A stretch of DNA of 64,000 nucleotides from Macadamia tetraphylla (Eukaryota > Streptophyta > Magnoliopsida > Proteales > Proteaceae): NCBI GenBank assembly GCA_022985045.1, contig CM040969.1, positions 50,306,270-50,370,269 on the forward strand. The letters are read 5' to 3'. The notes beneath the pieces were generated by a model. The model saw only the letters and a program-made list of their open reading frames with translations, was not told where the DNA came from and ran no database searches. The position numbers and the translations under genes were made by a program. Of this stretch, positions 34,373 to 46,630 are shown in pieces. The stretch's first letter is position 1. Every line of letters starts with the position of its first letter.

Positions 34373-37083
34373 CGCCACTTCCTTCCTCTTTTTCCTCTAC
34401 CTTCTTCTCTTTTTCCCTTCCCCCTCGAAAAATGGAATTCCTCACTACCTATTCAACCATTTCGATCAGAGTCACATGACGAAAACGATAACAATCTTCC
34501 TTCTTGTTATCAGAAAAAATAAATAAATAATAACAACCTCTCTCCCTGGTCGATCTCTCGGTTTTTTTTTTTTTTTTTTTATCTCGGAAATTAAGGATGC
34601 ATACGCACCAGGCGCTCTCTGTTTCTGTATGGATTTTTTTTATTTGTTTATTTTTATTTTTTATTTTTTATTTTTTTTCCCATACCCGTCAGGATGGAGA
34701 ATGGGAACCTCCGCTGCTGCCTGGTTGCAGCCAAATAAAGAACTACAACCCTTGATGGCAATCAGGAGAATAGAATCTTAGGGGTAAAGTAGAATTTTCG
34801 ACCCTACTCTTAAGATTTCATTTCTTTAAACAGTAACTGGGCTGCACTCCGTGTCAGCAACTAAAAGAAAATTTTAAATTTTACTGTTACGAATTGCAAT
34901 TATATAGTAACCTTGCTTTGCTGACAAAGGACTAAAGTAATTCATCCGTTTTTTGGGGTTCACAAATATCCTTCTAAGTTTTAATATATTATATTCTTCA
35001 AAATTATATTTGCAAAGGGTAATCCAGGCACTAGAGAAATGAATTTTTTTTTTTTTTTTATAGAAAACATCTTGGAAAAAGTTAATCCAACCTTACATGT
35101 TTGTGGGGTGAAAGATAAATAAGAGAAGTATAACCAACTTGGACTTTCCATAAGGTGCTTATGTGGTTGGCTTTATAAAGTTACAAACTTACAATGGAAA
35201 AATTAATAATTGCATTTGTTTGAAAAAAATGCATAAGTAGGACCCACATCAACTCAGTTTTCTTTTCAAATCTCAGCGGTTTGAGAAAAGGAGAAATGAG
35301 GAGGAGAGTGGCCAAGCAACCATTTCTTCCTTCTTGTAAAATCTTGGTTCTCTTTCGTAGTATCATCGGGTCTCTTTGTGAACTTACTAAAAACTTCAAC
35401 CCCAAAATCCTGAGAGAGAGAGAGAGTGCACTATACTAGTGGGGATCTGGACCGGAAACATCCGGTCTCACTGCCAACTTTTGATGTCGCCTGGAAAGTT
35501 GTGAGATGAATTGGTCATAGAGACTCGGCCAAACGGCTTTCCAATTGATGTCCTATGATTTTTTTGTTTTTTATTTGTAAAAGTTCTATAGAATGGGGGT
35601 GTAGGGGGAGATAACAGACAGGAGGTTCTAACTCGAGACATCTTGGTGAGAATGAGTTTAAATCTAGTTAGCGAAAAACATTTTAAATGCATTCTCGTTT
35701 TTTACTGTTTAAAACACGTTTTTTCGTATGCTTTCCAAAGAATCAGGGAAAAAGAAAAGTGGCAAGCATTCCCGTTCCAAACACATTTATATGAACTTTG
35801 ATCGACTTTATTTTTTTGCCAATGTAAAGCTAACTCGTTAAAAGCCTACATTTCTCATTTTATCACATCACATTCAACTAAAATTCACTACACGAATCCC
35901 AAAAATGAAGCTACAAACTGATGCATCTGCTGAAAAGTATTTACAAAGTGATGACTCCCAACTTCAACCGAACATGCATAACTTTGAAAGTGTGATAATT
36001 ATGTTAACAACAATGAAAAACATTATATCCAAGCCTCATTGCTAAACAAGACTTTGGACGAGTTTTTTTGTCATGGTATGTGAATTTATATTTGGTGTTA
36101 GATGATATTCAATGATGTCTTAGAACTTATTATGAGTTAAGGAATATATATATATATATATATATATACTCTGATGTTGGATGTTATAATTATTTTGAGC
36201 ATCAAATGCAAGTATTTATCTAATAATTATTTAATTTATATGAGTATACTAGGGTAATTTTAGTCTTTTTTTTTTTTTAAATCAATATGTTTAAACCCAT
36301 ACCGTCCATTTATTGTGTTTTACCATTCTCTGTTTTTTCACCGTTTATTTATCCATGTTATTTAAAAGTTTTCACCGTTTAAAACCTATATCGTCAGTTT
36401 TTGTTTTTGTTTTTTTTTTTTTGTTGTTCCGTTTTTACTGAGGTTTGGGCTTTAGCACACCACAAACTTCACCAACTTCGGTACATTGTAACTCAATAAT
36501 AGGTCAAAAATGCTAAAAGAAAATCCAGCTTTGGTTGATATGCCAGGAGAAATCGGGTGCTCCCAAACCCAACCTAAAGCTCTTTGCGTATGGTCAGATT
36601 TATTCAAGGATGGGCTCTAAATTTTAAAACTGCTCGTTCTGCACCATAATGTAGACAAGTTAACGACAGTAACAATTCCATCACAATTTTTATTTTTTCT
36701 GATATAGCATTTCCATCACTATTAAACCCTCCTACAAGAGACTGAAACTGCAAGGGCACATGTATCCATTAATGGCTAACCACTTATTTTATGATACGAT
36801 TATGGAAGCACTGAAGGCCCAATCACAGTGAACCTAGATGAAAGCTTAGGCCAATAACGACTTGCAGTACCTACAATACTACAAATATAATTGAGAAAAA
36901 GAGGAAGCCCCAAGAGCTAAAACTAACACAAAAGGTGAAAACTTAGATCAATTTCACCACTGATTTCCAAAAAGTTATGGTTACAATTTTTTTTTTTTTT
37001 TTGGGGTGGGGGAAGCAGGGGAGGGAGTTGAGGTTACTGCAGGGTCAATCTGTTCCCCAAACCAAAGTTGCCTAAAAGGTTGA
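34373..37083. promoter_or_regulatory. GAUT7 upstream region and intergenic DNA
   Basis: This lies between the 5' end of GAUT7 and the 3' end of the TLC gene, both on -. The first 200 bp are CT-rich and likely hold the GAUT7 5' UTR and promoter; no TATA box can be assigned with confidence. A (TA)n run lies at about 36147-36170, and poly-T tracts at 34561-34580 and 35047-35060. No gene is seen. Confidence 0.45.
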
Positions 37084-40000
37084 TCAGTGACTGTGTCTTG
37101 CTTTAGAAACAGTTTTCATCAATCCTTTGACAATTTTCCAAAACCAATAGACGTTCATCATTGCCAACATGGGAGACACCAAAAGCAAGGTATAGAAGCC
37201 CAAAGGAAAAATCTTCTTGACCTGAAAGGAGAGGGGAAAAAAATGAGTCAATAAAATGAAACCAAGTAAGATGATAAGTTAATCTCAGGTTCTCATTCTT
37301 TTGTCCTTTCTTCCCACCCCCAGAAGGGAAGATGCAGAATTTGGAGTCCCACAGAGATGACACTCATACCAAAAAAAAATTGACAAGTTTGTCAATCACC
37401 AAGACCTATTTTGCGTAAAAGACCAGTGATGCATCTCTAATCCTTGTATACATTTTTACGCCCTGATTCTAATGAGCCATATTTTATAGAATAGAATTAC
37501 CAACCAGACAAGCACCTGGCCAAAATGGAGGTACATGTGAGTGAACAAGAAGATGAACAGAAGGATCCTCGCAACCTGAAGGCAAAGAACAATCACATTG
37601 CTGAATCAAATCACGAGATCAAACATCATAAGAGCAATACCCGGGAAAAAAAAAAGTGCAAGAACTCAAACAATTGACATCGTTGGGGAAAGGAAGGATT
37701 ATTTATAAAACTGTCCAAATTTCCCACCATGACTTCTTAGGAAATTCTCAATAGAACAATTAGAAAAGACATCATCCATTTGTGGTGAAAATATTCTAAC
37801 ATTGTAGACCATAATGGCTCAAAATGTCTTTAACATCTAAAACGAAGCAATCCAAAGGTTATGAGCACTACGTTTTGAAGGATGCACCCAACTGCAAAGC
37901 GTTCAAAGAAAAGAGTTACGGCAGTTTGAAATACTCCTATAAGCAAGTGCATTGGACCATTATCTTTTATAGACATAGGCATGCTATGTCCAACAGCATG
38001 GTTCTATGTGCATGAGTTCATAGATCCATCGTGTATAAGGTCTAGTATAAATAGAAATTATTTAAATATCAGGTAACAAGGACTCAAGTTCAGACTGCAC
38101 CAGCCACCCAAGGAACAATACAATGCCATTGCAGAAGTAAAATTTAGAACTTTTCTGCCCAGAGATATCCAAATACCTGCACACATTGTTCAGTTCAGTA
38201 GATAAATCAATGTTGACACTCAAGAATATGAAAGCAAGGAAACTTCAGGATGCTATTTACCATCTTAAGTTAACAAAAGGGGTTGTGCTCTCAGAGAATA
38301 GAACCAGCAGTATGTAAATTTTCCCTTGGCCACTAACAAGTGAAAGGAATATTGGGAACAAAGAAAGCCCATGATGTAGAACCTGACAGTGAAATGTTAC
38401 ATCATCAAAAGAAAGGGTAAATCAATTGAACAAAAAGCTGCTTGAATGATTCATATTTAGGCAGAGCTGTCTCTAAATGGACTGGTTCAACCATGAATCA
38501 CCTGATAGACTTAAGAAACAATTCATAAGCAAATATTTCCCCTGCTCACTCAGTCCAACACATGGTTGATGAGATTGAGGCCATCAGTTTTCTTGTGACA
38601 CACGTAACATAATAATAAATAATTAAGGATTTCATAAATACTCCAGGCATCCAAACACTTACATACTCCAGGCCTCCTAAAGCTGGAAAATACCACAGGA
38701 TCATTCCCAAGTCCAAGAGAAAATAACCAACTGAAATCTGCATAAAGGATGGGCAGCATCCAACCAAATGTATTAGTAGCATAAGTTGAGAAAATACAAA
38801 CAAAATCATGATTAATAACAGTATGAATGGGGAGAATGCGTGTGTTGTATTTATAATAAGTAAAAAGAGAATAGAATTACAAGATTACTCCCCCCTAACC
38901 GACCCATACTCTAACGAGGACAAAATAGGTCGGCCAAAGGGAGAAATACTTAGTGTGCCGCAGTTGGTGCATAGATGTCACACATGCCCAACTTGACTAA
39001 ACTAAGATGAAACATCTTCCCAACCAGCCCCTTAGCGAACATATCAGCTAATTGATCACCAGACTTCACAAAAGTAACACAAATCAAACAAGCATCTAAC
39101 TTCTCTTTGATGAACTATCTGTTGATCTCCACGTGTTTGGTTCCGTCATACTATATTGGATTATGAGCAATAGTGATAGCAACCTTGTTATCATAGTAAA
39201 TCATCATAGGAAGACGAATAGGTACACCAATATCATCCAAAAGTATACGCAACCACAATAACTCACAAATCCCCTTTGTCATGGCTTAAAATTCTACTTC
39301 AACACTAGTTCTATCCACCACATTCTACTTCTTGTTGCCCTTATTAACAAGATTCCCACATACAAAGGTACAATAACCAGAGATGAACTTTCTGTCAGGT
39401 GAACCAACCTAATCAGCATCTGTAAAAGCTTTAACTCGGAGATGATCATGAGGAGATTAAAGGATCCCTTTCTCTAGAGCTGACTTCAAATATTGAAAGA
39501 TACGCATAACTGCTTCCATATGAGAGGAATAGGGATCATGCATAAACTGACTAACCAAACTCACAGCAACAGTAATATCAGGTCGTGTACGAGAGAGATA
39601 TATCAGTTTCCCTACCAACCGTTGGTAGCCGCCTTTGTAGAAACGCAACCCTAAACCGATGCAGAAGATAATGGAAAAACAAAACAAATAATGCACACGG
39701 ATTTTTACGAGGTTCGGCAAGGTTGCCTACGCCCCCGGTGAGATAAGATCCTGCTTCACTATCAATGGGGAATAGGGTTACAGCGCTCGTCCTCACACCT
39801 CTCAGTATTGCTAGCAGGACCACCGTCTTGCTTGTCTAGGTGTTGCACCAGTACTCCCTGGATTAAACTGCGACGGAATACAAGACATCATACACCAACA
39901 ACCTTTGTCAATTGGTTCACCCTTCTTTTCCTTGAGCTAGGTACTAGCTTCCATATGAGTATCAGAAGGGTGACAACCCAACATACCTGTCTTGAACAAT

Positions 40001-43000
40001 AAATCAAGGATGAATTTCCTTTAAGAGAGAAAGATCCTCTTAAAGACCTGGTAACTTCAATCCCAAGAAAATACCTTAACTTTCCAATATTGTTTATCTC
40101 AAATTCTCTGCCCAGAAAGCCCTTAAGATGATCAATCTCAGTACAATCATATCCTGTTACCACGATGTCATCCACATAGACAATGAGCATAGTAACTTTC
40201 TCACCAGACCTCTTTATGAACAATGTGTGGTCAGCATTACTCTAGAAATAACCCACAAATGTCATAGCCTTGTGAAATCTTCCAAACCACGCTTTAGGTG
40301 ACTGCTTCAAACCAGACAAAGCACGCTTCAACTTATAGACCTTGCCATGAGTTCTCATATTAGAGAAGCCTGGTGAAATATCCATATACACTTCCTCATC
40401 GAGCTCTTCATGGAGGAAAACATTCTTTACATCAAGTTGTTTGAGTTCCCATTCTAGGTTCAGAGCACATGAGAGTAACATTAGCACAAAGATCAACTTG
40501 GCATCCGGGGCAAACGTCTCTTGGTAGTCAATTCCTTATGTCTGAGTGAACCCTCTAGCCATAAGCCTTGCCTTGTATCTGCCCACACAATCGTCAATCT
40601 TCTGTTTGACCACAAACACCCACTTACAACCGACTGGTCTCTTCCCAGGTGAGAAGAGTCATAAGTTCCCATATAGCATTCTTTTTTAAGGCATCCATTT
40701 ATTTTTCCATTGCGGCCTTCCATTTTTTTATCTGCAAGAGCTTCCTGCCAATTCTTGGGAACATAAGTAGCAGAAAGAGAAGACACAAAGGCACAAAGGC
40801 ATAAAGGCACAAAGGCACAAAGGCACAAAGGAGGGATAAAGGGAATCATACGAAATAACATAAGATATAGGGTGTTGAGTACAGGTCCTAGTGCCTTTTC
40901 TAAGAGCAATAGGTTGGTCAGAAGGAAAAATCATACCTGAAGTATGAGGCACAATCGGTTTTCGGATCCAGAGCTGGTAGAGGGATGCATAAAGCGGTAA
41001 AGGTGCTGCAGTAGTGGTGATGGTCTGAAGTTGCTTATTTCTGGTATGTCCCCTACGATAAAATTGAAGAGTGGAGTCATCAGTTTGTCTCTGGAATTCA
41101 CCAATGGTTTTTATACTAGAGTCATCTTCCCCTGAGTTGGAATAATAGCAATAGGAGTCTCCGTCATAAGCTTTGTCCCCTCAATATCTTGTGGAGCATG
41201 AGGATCCTCAGGGGAAGATGGTGGGTAAACTGGTGGAGCAAGCAGATTCAAAGTCATCTCTTCTTCACTAGTAATATCATACTCCCCCTGAAGATGTGAC
41301 GATGAGTAGTAACCAATAGATTCATGAAACACAACATCCATTGTTACCATAATATGCCAGGTAGGAGGATGATAGCACTTGTATACTTTCTATGTAGGAG
41401 AGTAACCCAGAAAGATACACTTAGTACATCGAGGTTCCAATTTTCTCGATGAATGATGATCCCTAACATAGCAAGCACACCCAAAAGTCTTTGGAAGAAC
41501 CAGAAAAGATGTAGTCCCTTGAAGAACCTCAACAACAGTTCAAGAGTTGAGGACACGAGTTGGCATGCGATTAATTAGGTAAGCTGTTGTGAGGATAACA
41601 TCACTCCAATATTAAGATGGAACATATCTAGCAAACATCATGGCTTAAGCAATATCCAACAAGTTCCTATTCTTGCGTTCAGCCACCCTATTCTAAGTAA
41701 GAGTGCCAACACAGCTTGTCTGATGAAGAATGCCATGACCAGCTAGGTATTTTTAAACTAGCACTCCATGTACTCTGTTCCATCATCACTATGGAGAATT
41801 TTTAGAGTGGCATTCAACTGAGTTTGAATCATTTTATGGAACAGCTGAAAACAATTGAACACTTCGCTTTTGTGTTGCATCGTATATACCCAAGTAGTTT
41901 TAGAGTGACACTCAATAAAGGACACAAACTATCATTTTTCAGGAATAGATGTCCGACAAGATGGGCCTCATACATTAAAGTGAACCAAATGAAAAATAGA
42001 TGAGCTTTTTTTTATTTAAAGGTAAATAACTAGAATGAGTGTTTAGCTAGAGTACGTGCTTCATATAAAAATTCATCCCTATTACATGGTTTAACTATAT
42101 GTGGAAATAAAAGAGATAATGTCCCAATTGGTCGGTGTCCCAAATGACAGTGCCATTGATTCAATTCAGAAGAAGCAGAATGTAGCTGATGAGGAGTAGC
42201 AAATATTGCAGCTATAGGGAGACAACCATCATCAAACAAATAAAGACCACCCTGCATCTTACCACATCCAATCGTCTTCGCTGTTACCAGATCCTAAAAA
42301 AGCAATGGGAAGGAAAAAAATTTACTTTACAGTTTAGGTCTCTAGAAAGACTATTAATAGATAGCAAGTTAGTAGTAAAATTTGGGATATGTAAAGCTGA
42401 AGACAAAGTGATAGAACAAGAACACTAAAAAGAAACCCTTTCCTGAGACAGATGATAGGGTGCCATCTATTACCCTAACTTTATCTTTGCCTAATGTGGG
42501 TGAATACTGGTGAAATAAACTAGAGGAATCGGTCATATGATCGGTGGCACCGGTGTCAATGATCCAAGGAGTGGAGACGACCGATGCATAGTGACCACCA
42601 AATAAAATACCTAAGTGAGAAAATTTGGAACCTAAAGGAACTAAATTGGCAGGAGTTGAAGAATTCGAAGCCTTGAGAATACGTCTAAAAGCCTGGAGTT
42701 CCTCTTGGGAGAGTCCCATCTTAGTTGTAGGTGGGGTATCCACAGTCTCAACCTGATGGGCTTTGGTTTTGGATTGATAACGAGCACGCTTAGCCTCAAA
42801 ATCAACAGGTTTTCCACGGAGCTTCCAACAGTTGGGCTTAGTATGGTATGGATTGTGGCAGTGTTCCCATTTAACAATCTCCTTGGTGGTATCACCAGTT
42901 CGATTAGCTCCCTCGGAGGTAGTAGTGGATCCAGTCTGTAGGGCTGATTTTTCAATAGCGGGGGTCTAAAGCATAGAGTTACGATGACATTCCTCCGTAT

Positions 43001-46000
43001 AAACTAGGGCAAAGGACTGTTCCAGTATAGAGAAGGGAGATTTGCTAAGTACCTGAACACGAATCTAATCATACTCAACATTCAGACCTACCAAGAACTC
43101 ATACACCCTAGTTTTGTCCACATGTTTGGTGTAAGTAGTACTGTCTTCAACATTAGTGGGATGATAATCTGCAAAGTGGTCAAGTTCATACAATAGAATT
43201 CGAAGTTTAGAATAATATTTGGACAAAAAGAGTTCCTTCTGTGTAGTGATATATACCTTCTTAGGAAGATCAAATACCTGAGCATCATTCCCTGATTGCC
43301 TATAGGTTTCCTTGGCAGCGGCCCAAATCTGAGAAGCAAAGGGTGAAGAACCTTAATTGTCTTGCAGGGGTTTTGGGTTTCAGTTCTAGATTCGTAGGAA
43401 TCACCTCATTAGTGATGCCATATGGGGAGTTAAGGAGACAAGGGTAGGAGAAGATGGGAGGCTAACAAAAGGAGATGGAAGGGAAGGATATGGAGGCTTG
43501 CGATTTTGAAGGAGAAAAGAATAAGATATGGAGGCTTACATACTGAAACAACTATTCTAACAAGTATATTACAACTATTCTAACAAGTATATTACTTTTT
43601 TAAATCGCAAGCCTCCATATCCTTCCCATAAGGCACACTTAAGTTACATATTCTAACAAGTATGTTACTTTTTTTTATGAATAATCAGTATGTTGCTGCA
43701 CTATGCTGAAAGAAACAAATAAATAGTTGGTTCAGTATGTAAACAAACTAATAAAATATCACCCCTGAGTGAACTGATGCACATCCCAACAAGAAACCAA
43801 AGTTTCTTTTAATATTGTTGGATAGCAATGCATGACATTTTTATCTACCAAAATCAATAGAATATTCAAAAAGTTTAATTTTCTATAAAACAAAATATTT
43901 CATAACTAAAATAATCTTTTTTTTTTCTCCAAAAAAATATAAGGTCATCACCAAGGTAAATTTATCGATACATGGCATCCAATTGTGGCCATTTATATCA
44001 TGGAAATAAAACATGACTAACGGTTAAGTACTTAGGGTTACCTTTGATCCCGGCCAGGTTAACAAATCAAAATTGTACTCTCATGTTAGATTTGATTCAC
44101 AAGAGACTTCAACTTTGGAACAACAAGCTCATCTCTTATGTCGGTAGTCTGGAATTGATCAGATTAGCTCTTCAGTCCTCTTACATCTACTGGTCTAGTG
44201 TTTGAGGATTACCTCAATCTACCATTTTGGTGTTGGAGTCCTTCGTGTGTGCCTTTCTCTGAAAAGGATTTGATTCATCTAGATTCCTCTCCCTACTAGT
44301 TGGGTTGCAATCTACCTTCCCAAAGATTAGGAAGGTTTGGGCTTGATAAGAATCAAAGAGGTCAATTTTGCTAGTATTCTCAAATTGATATGGAAACTTG
44401 CGTTAAAAAAAAAAAAAAGTATTTTGGTTGACAGGGTTTGCCCGGGTCTTCTTTGCAATGATTCTATTTAGGCGGTTCCTCTAACCTCTGATGCTTCTTG
44501 GGTGTGGCGGAAGATCCTGAATCTTAGGCATATCGCTCTTGGGGCCATTTCCTCTAAAATTGATGATGGTCTTTCCCCCTCTCTTTGGCTCGACAACTAG
44601 CACCCTATGGGTGTCCTCCTCCTCTTAGTCAATGCAAGAGCCATCTACAATTCGGGTATCAATAAGTTGTCCTTAGTTTCTTCATTCAACACGATGCTAG
44701 GGTCCCCTCTCCTTCTTCCTCCTCCCTATTATCCCCCGTCTGGAATGCCTTGCCTTCCATTCTCATAAGGCCTTGTGGTAGAAGTGATATTATTTTATGG
44801 TCTGCCTTTTCTGCCGGCCCTTTCAACTTCATCAGAGTTTGCAGTCCCTTGTCTCCCTGGTGCAAGGTAGTTTGGTTCAAGGGTAACATCCTCCGCTCCG
44901 CACAGCTTCACCATTTGGCAGGCCCTCTCCAATTGCCTCCCAACATAGTCATTTCTCATTTATCGACAAATTCATGTCTCCCTTTTTGCGCCTCTGTTGA
45001 AATATTATGGACAATGTGGATCACCACTTTTTTGCTTGCCCTTTCTCCTCTGTAGTTTGGAATGGGCACCTAGGTAAATGCTAGCCACAAAGAAGAATTC
45101 TTCCATTAGTGAGAGAATGGATTTTGGTGGATATGTCTCATGTTAGCAAGTTGATCTACGACATCTTCGGTAAGCTTGCCTTTGATGCCACCATCAATCA
45201 TATATGTTTGTAAGATGGGTGTGGTTGTCTTGTAGACCTGGGCCACTAAGTGGTTTCAGGGTGGGCAATAACACGACTGTGTATTTGACTCTCCCAACAA
45301 TGATACTGTTTACACAACTACATGAAGTGTCATCATAGAGAAATATTTGTCAGCGTCATTTCAAAAGATTTTTAGATGTTGTTCACCCTCCCCTCTCAGT
45401 GTCAACCTGGGATTCACACTCTGATACCAAGTTGAGAACAAAATATTTAGAGAATGATTTGGCTTGTCTAGAGTGACAAAGGTTGTCCTTATTTATATCG
45501 TGGACAAACAATTAGAAATAAGGTATGCTAGCTAAGGTTGAGTCATAGTACAATCAAAATCCTTAGCCTACATACAATGAATCTGAATAGACTATGTAAC
45601 CGTTATCGTTAGCAATATATAATCAAAGATTGACCAAATCATTATTGAGTCTGAGGATAATATATTAGTCAAATTCTTTGTTTATCAATATTATGATGGA
45701 GGTTATCGTGAAGTGTTTGATTCTTCTCGACGCATTATTAAATTTGCTCGAGAGTGGTTAGAAGAACAAAAAGGTGTCACTGATCTTGACAAAAATTTAT
45801 GCAACCTACAACCTTCCTTCATATGCTAGAAATTCATTCTCCGCAGATTGATTGATAAAATATCCTCGGAGTCAAAGAAGGGGATATCAATAGTGCAACC
45901 ACAGGCTCATAGGGCAAACCAAATAGGTCAACGGAAGACGAAGACCGCTCAAATGTGGAACTAGTAACGACAATGGGAAACAAGCAGATTATGGATCAAA

Positions 46001-46598
46001 TAATGATGAAAGCTAGTGCAATGAAAGTTATTCCCCATCATGAGTTTGTTCTCCTCCACAATTTTCCAGATATGGATGCAATCCCAAATCTTTACATTTT
46101 GCTTTTTCTTCAAGTTGTAGACAAGGAGCCGATAGCCCCCACTCGTGAGCTTTTCTTTCTAGCATACAAAACTTGTGGGCGAGTTTTTCTCAACTCAGGG
46201 GGAATTGATGCAGGAACGCTTTTACGGGTCGGTCCAATCCCTTTTGAGAATCCAAACGGAGATGAACCGGCTCCAATTTGAGTCTTTGGGCTAATAAATA
46301 TAGGATTTTATCTATTTTAGTGGATATTATGTAAGGAAATGTTTTAATTTGGGTAGGATACGTAGGAAGAGTTTTAATCAGTTTCATGTTGTTTTTGGTT
46401 AGGAGTCCTAGAATAGTTATTTCTTTAATGGAGTATTTTTTTTTTCTTTTATTATTTATATGCTTGTGACCAATGTATTCGACAGATTTGAAAATGAATT
46501 GAGTTGAATTTGTGTGTGTAAGTAGGGTTGCAACAAGGTCGGGTTGGTCTGGGCTTTTAAAAACCCTAAGCTAATCCTAAGTTCCCTTAGCTAGGCCT

Positions 46599-46630
<32 letters not shown>

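Noticed and set aside
34373..34378. Upstream start (GTG) for GAUT7
   Set aside because: Not an ATG. The ATG at 34372 opens MKGGGGG as in the family.
38784..45640. Full-length Copia element with paired LTRs
   Set aside because: A minus-strand primer site at 45417-45429 and similar LTR-end phrases exist, but the two putative LTRs could not be aligned over their length, so only the coding body is annotated.
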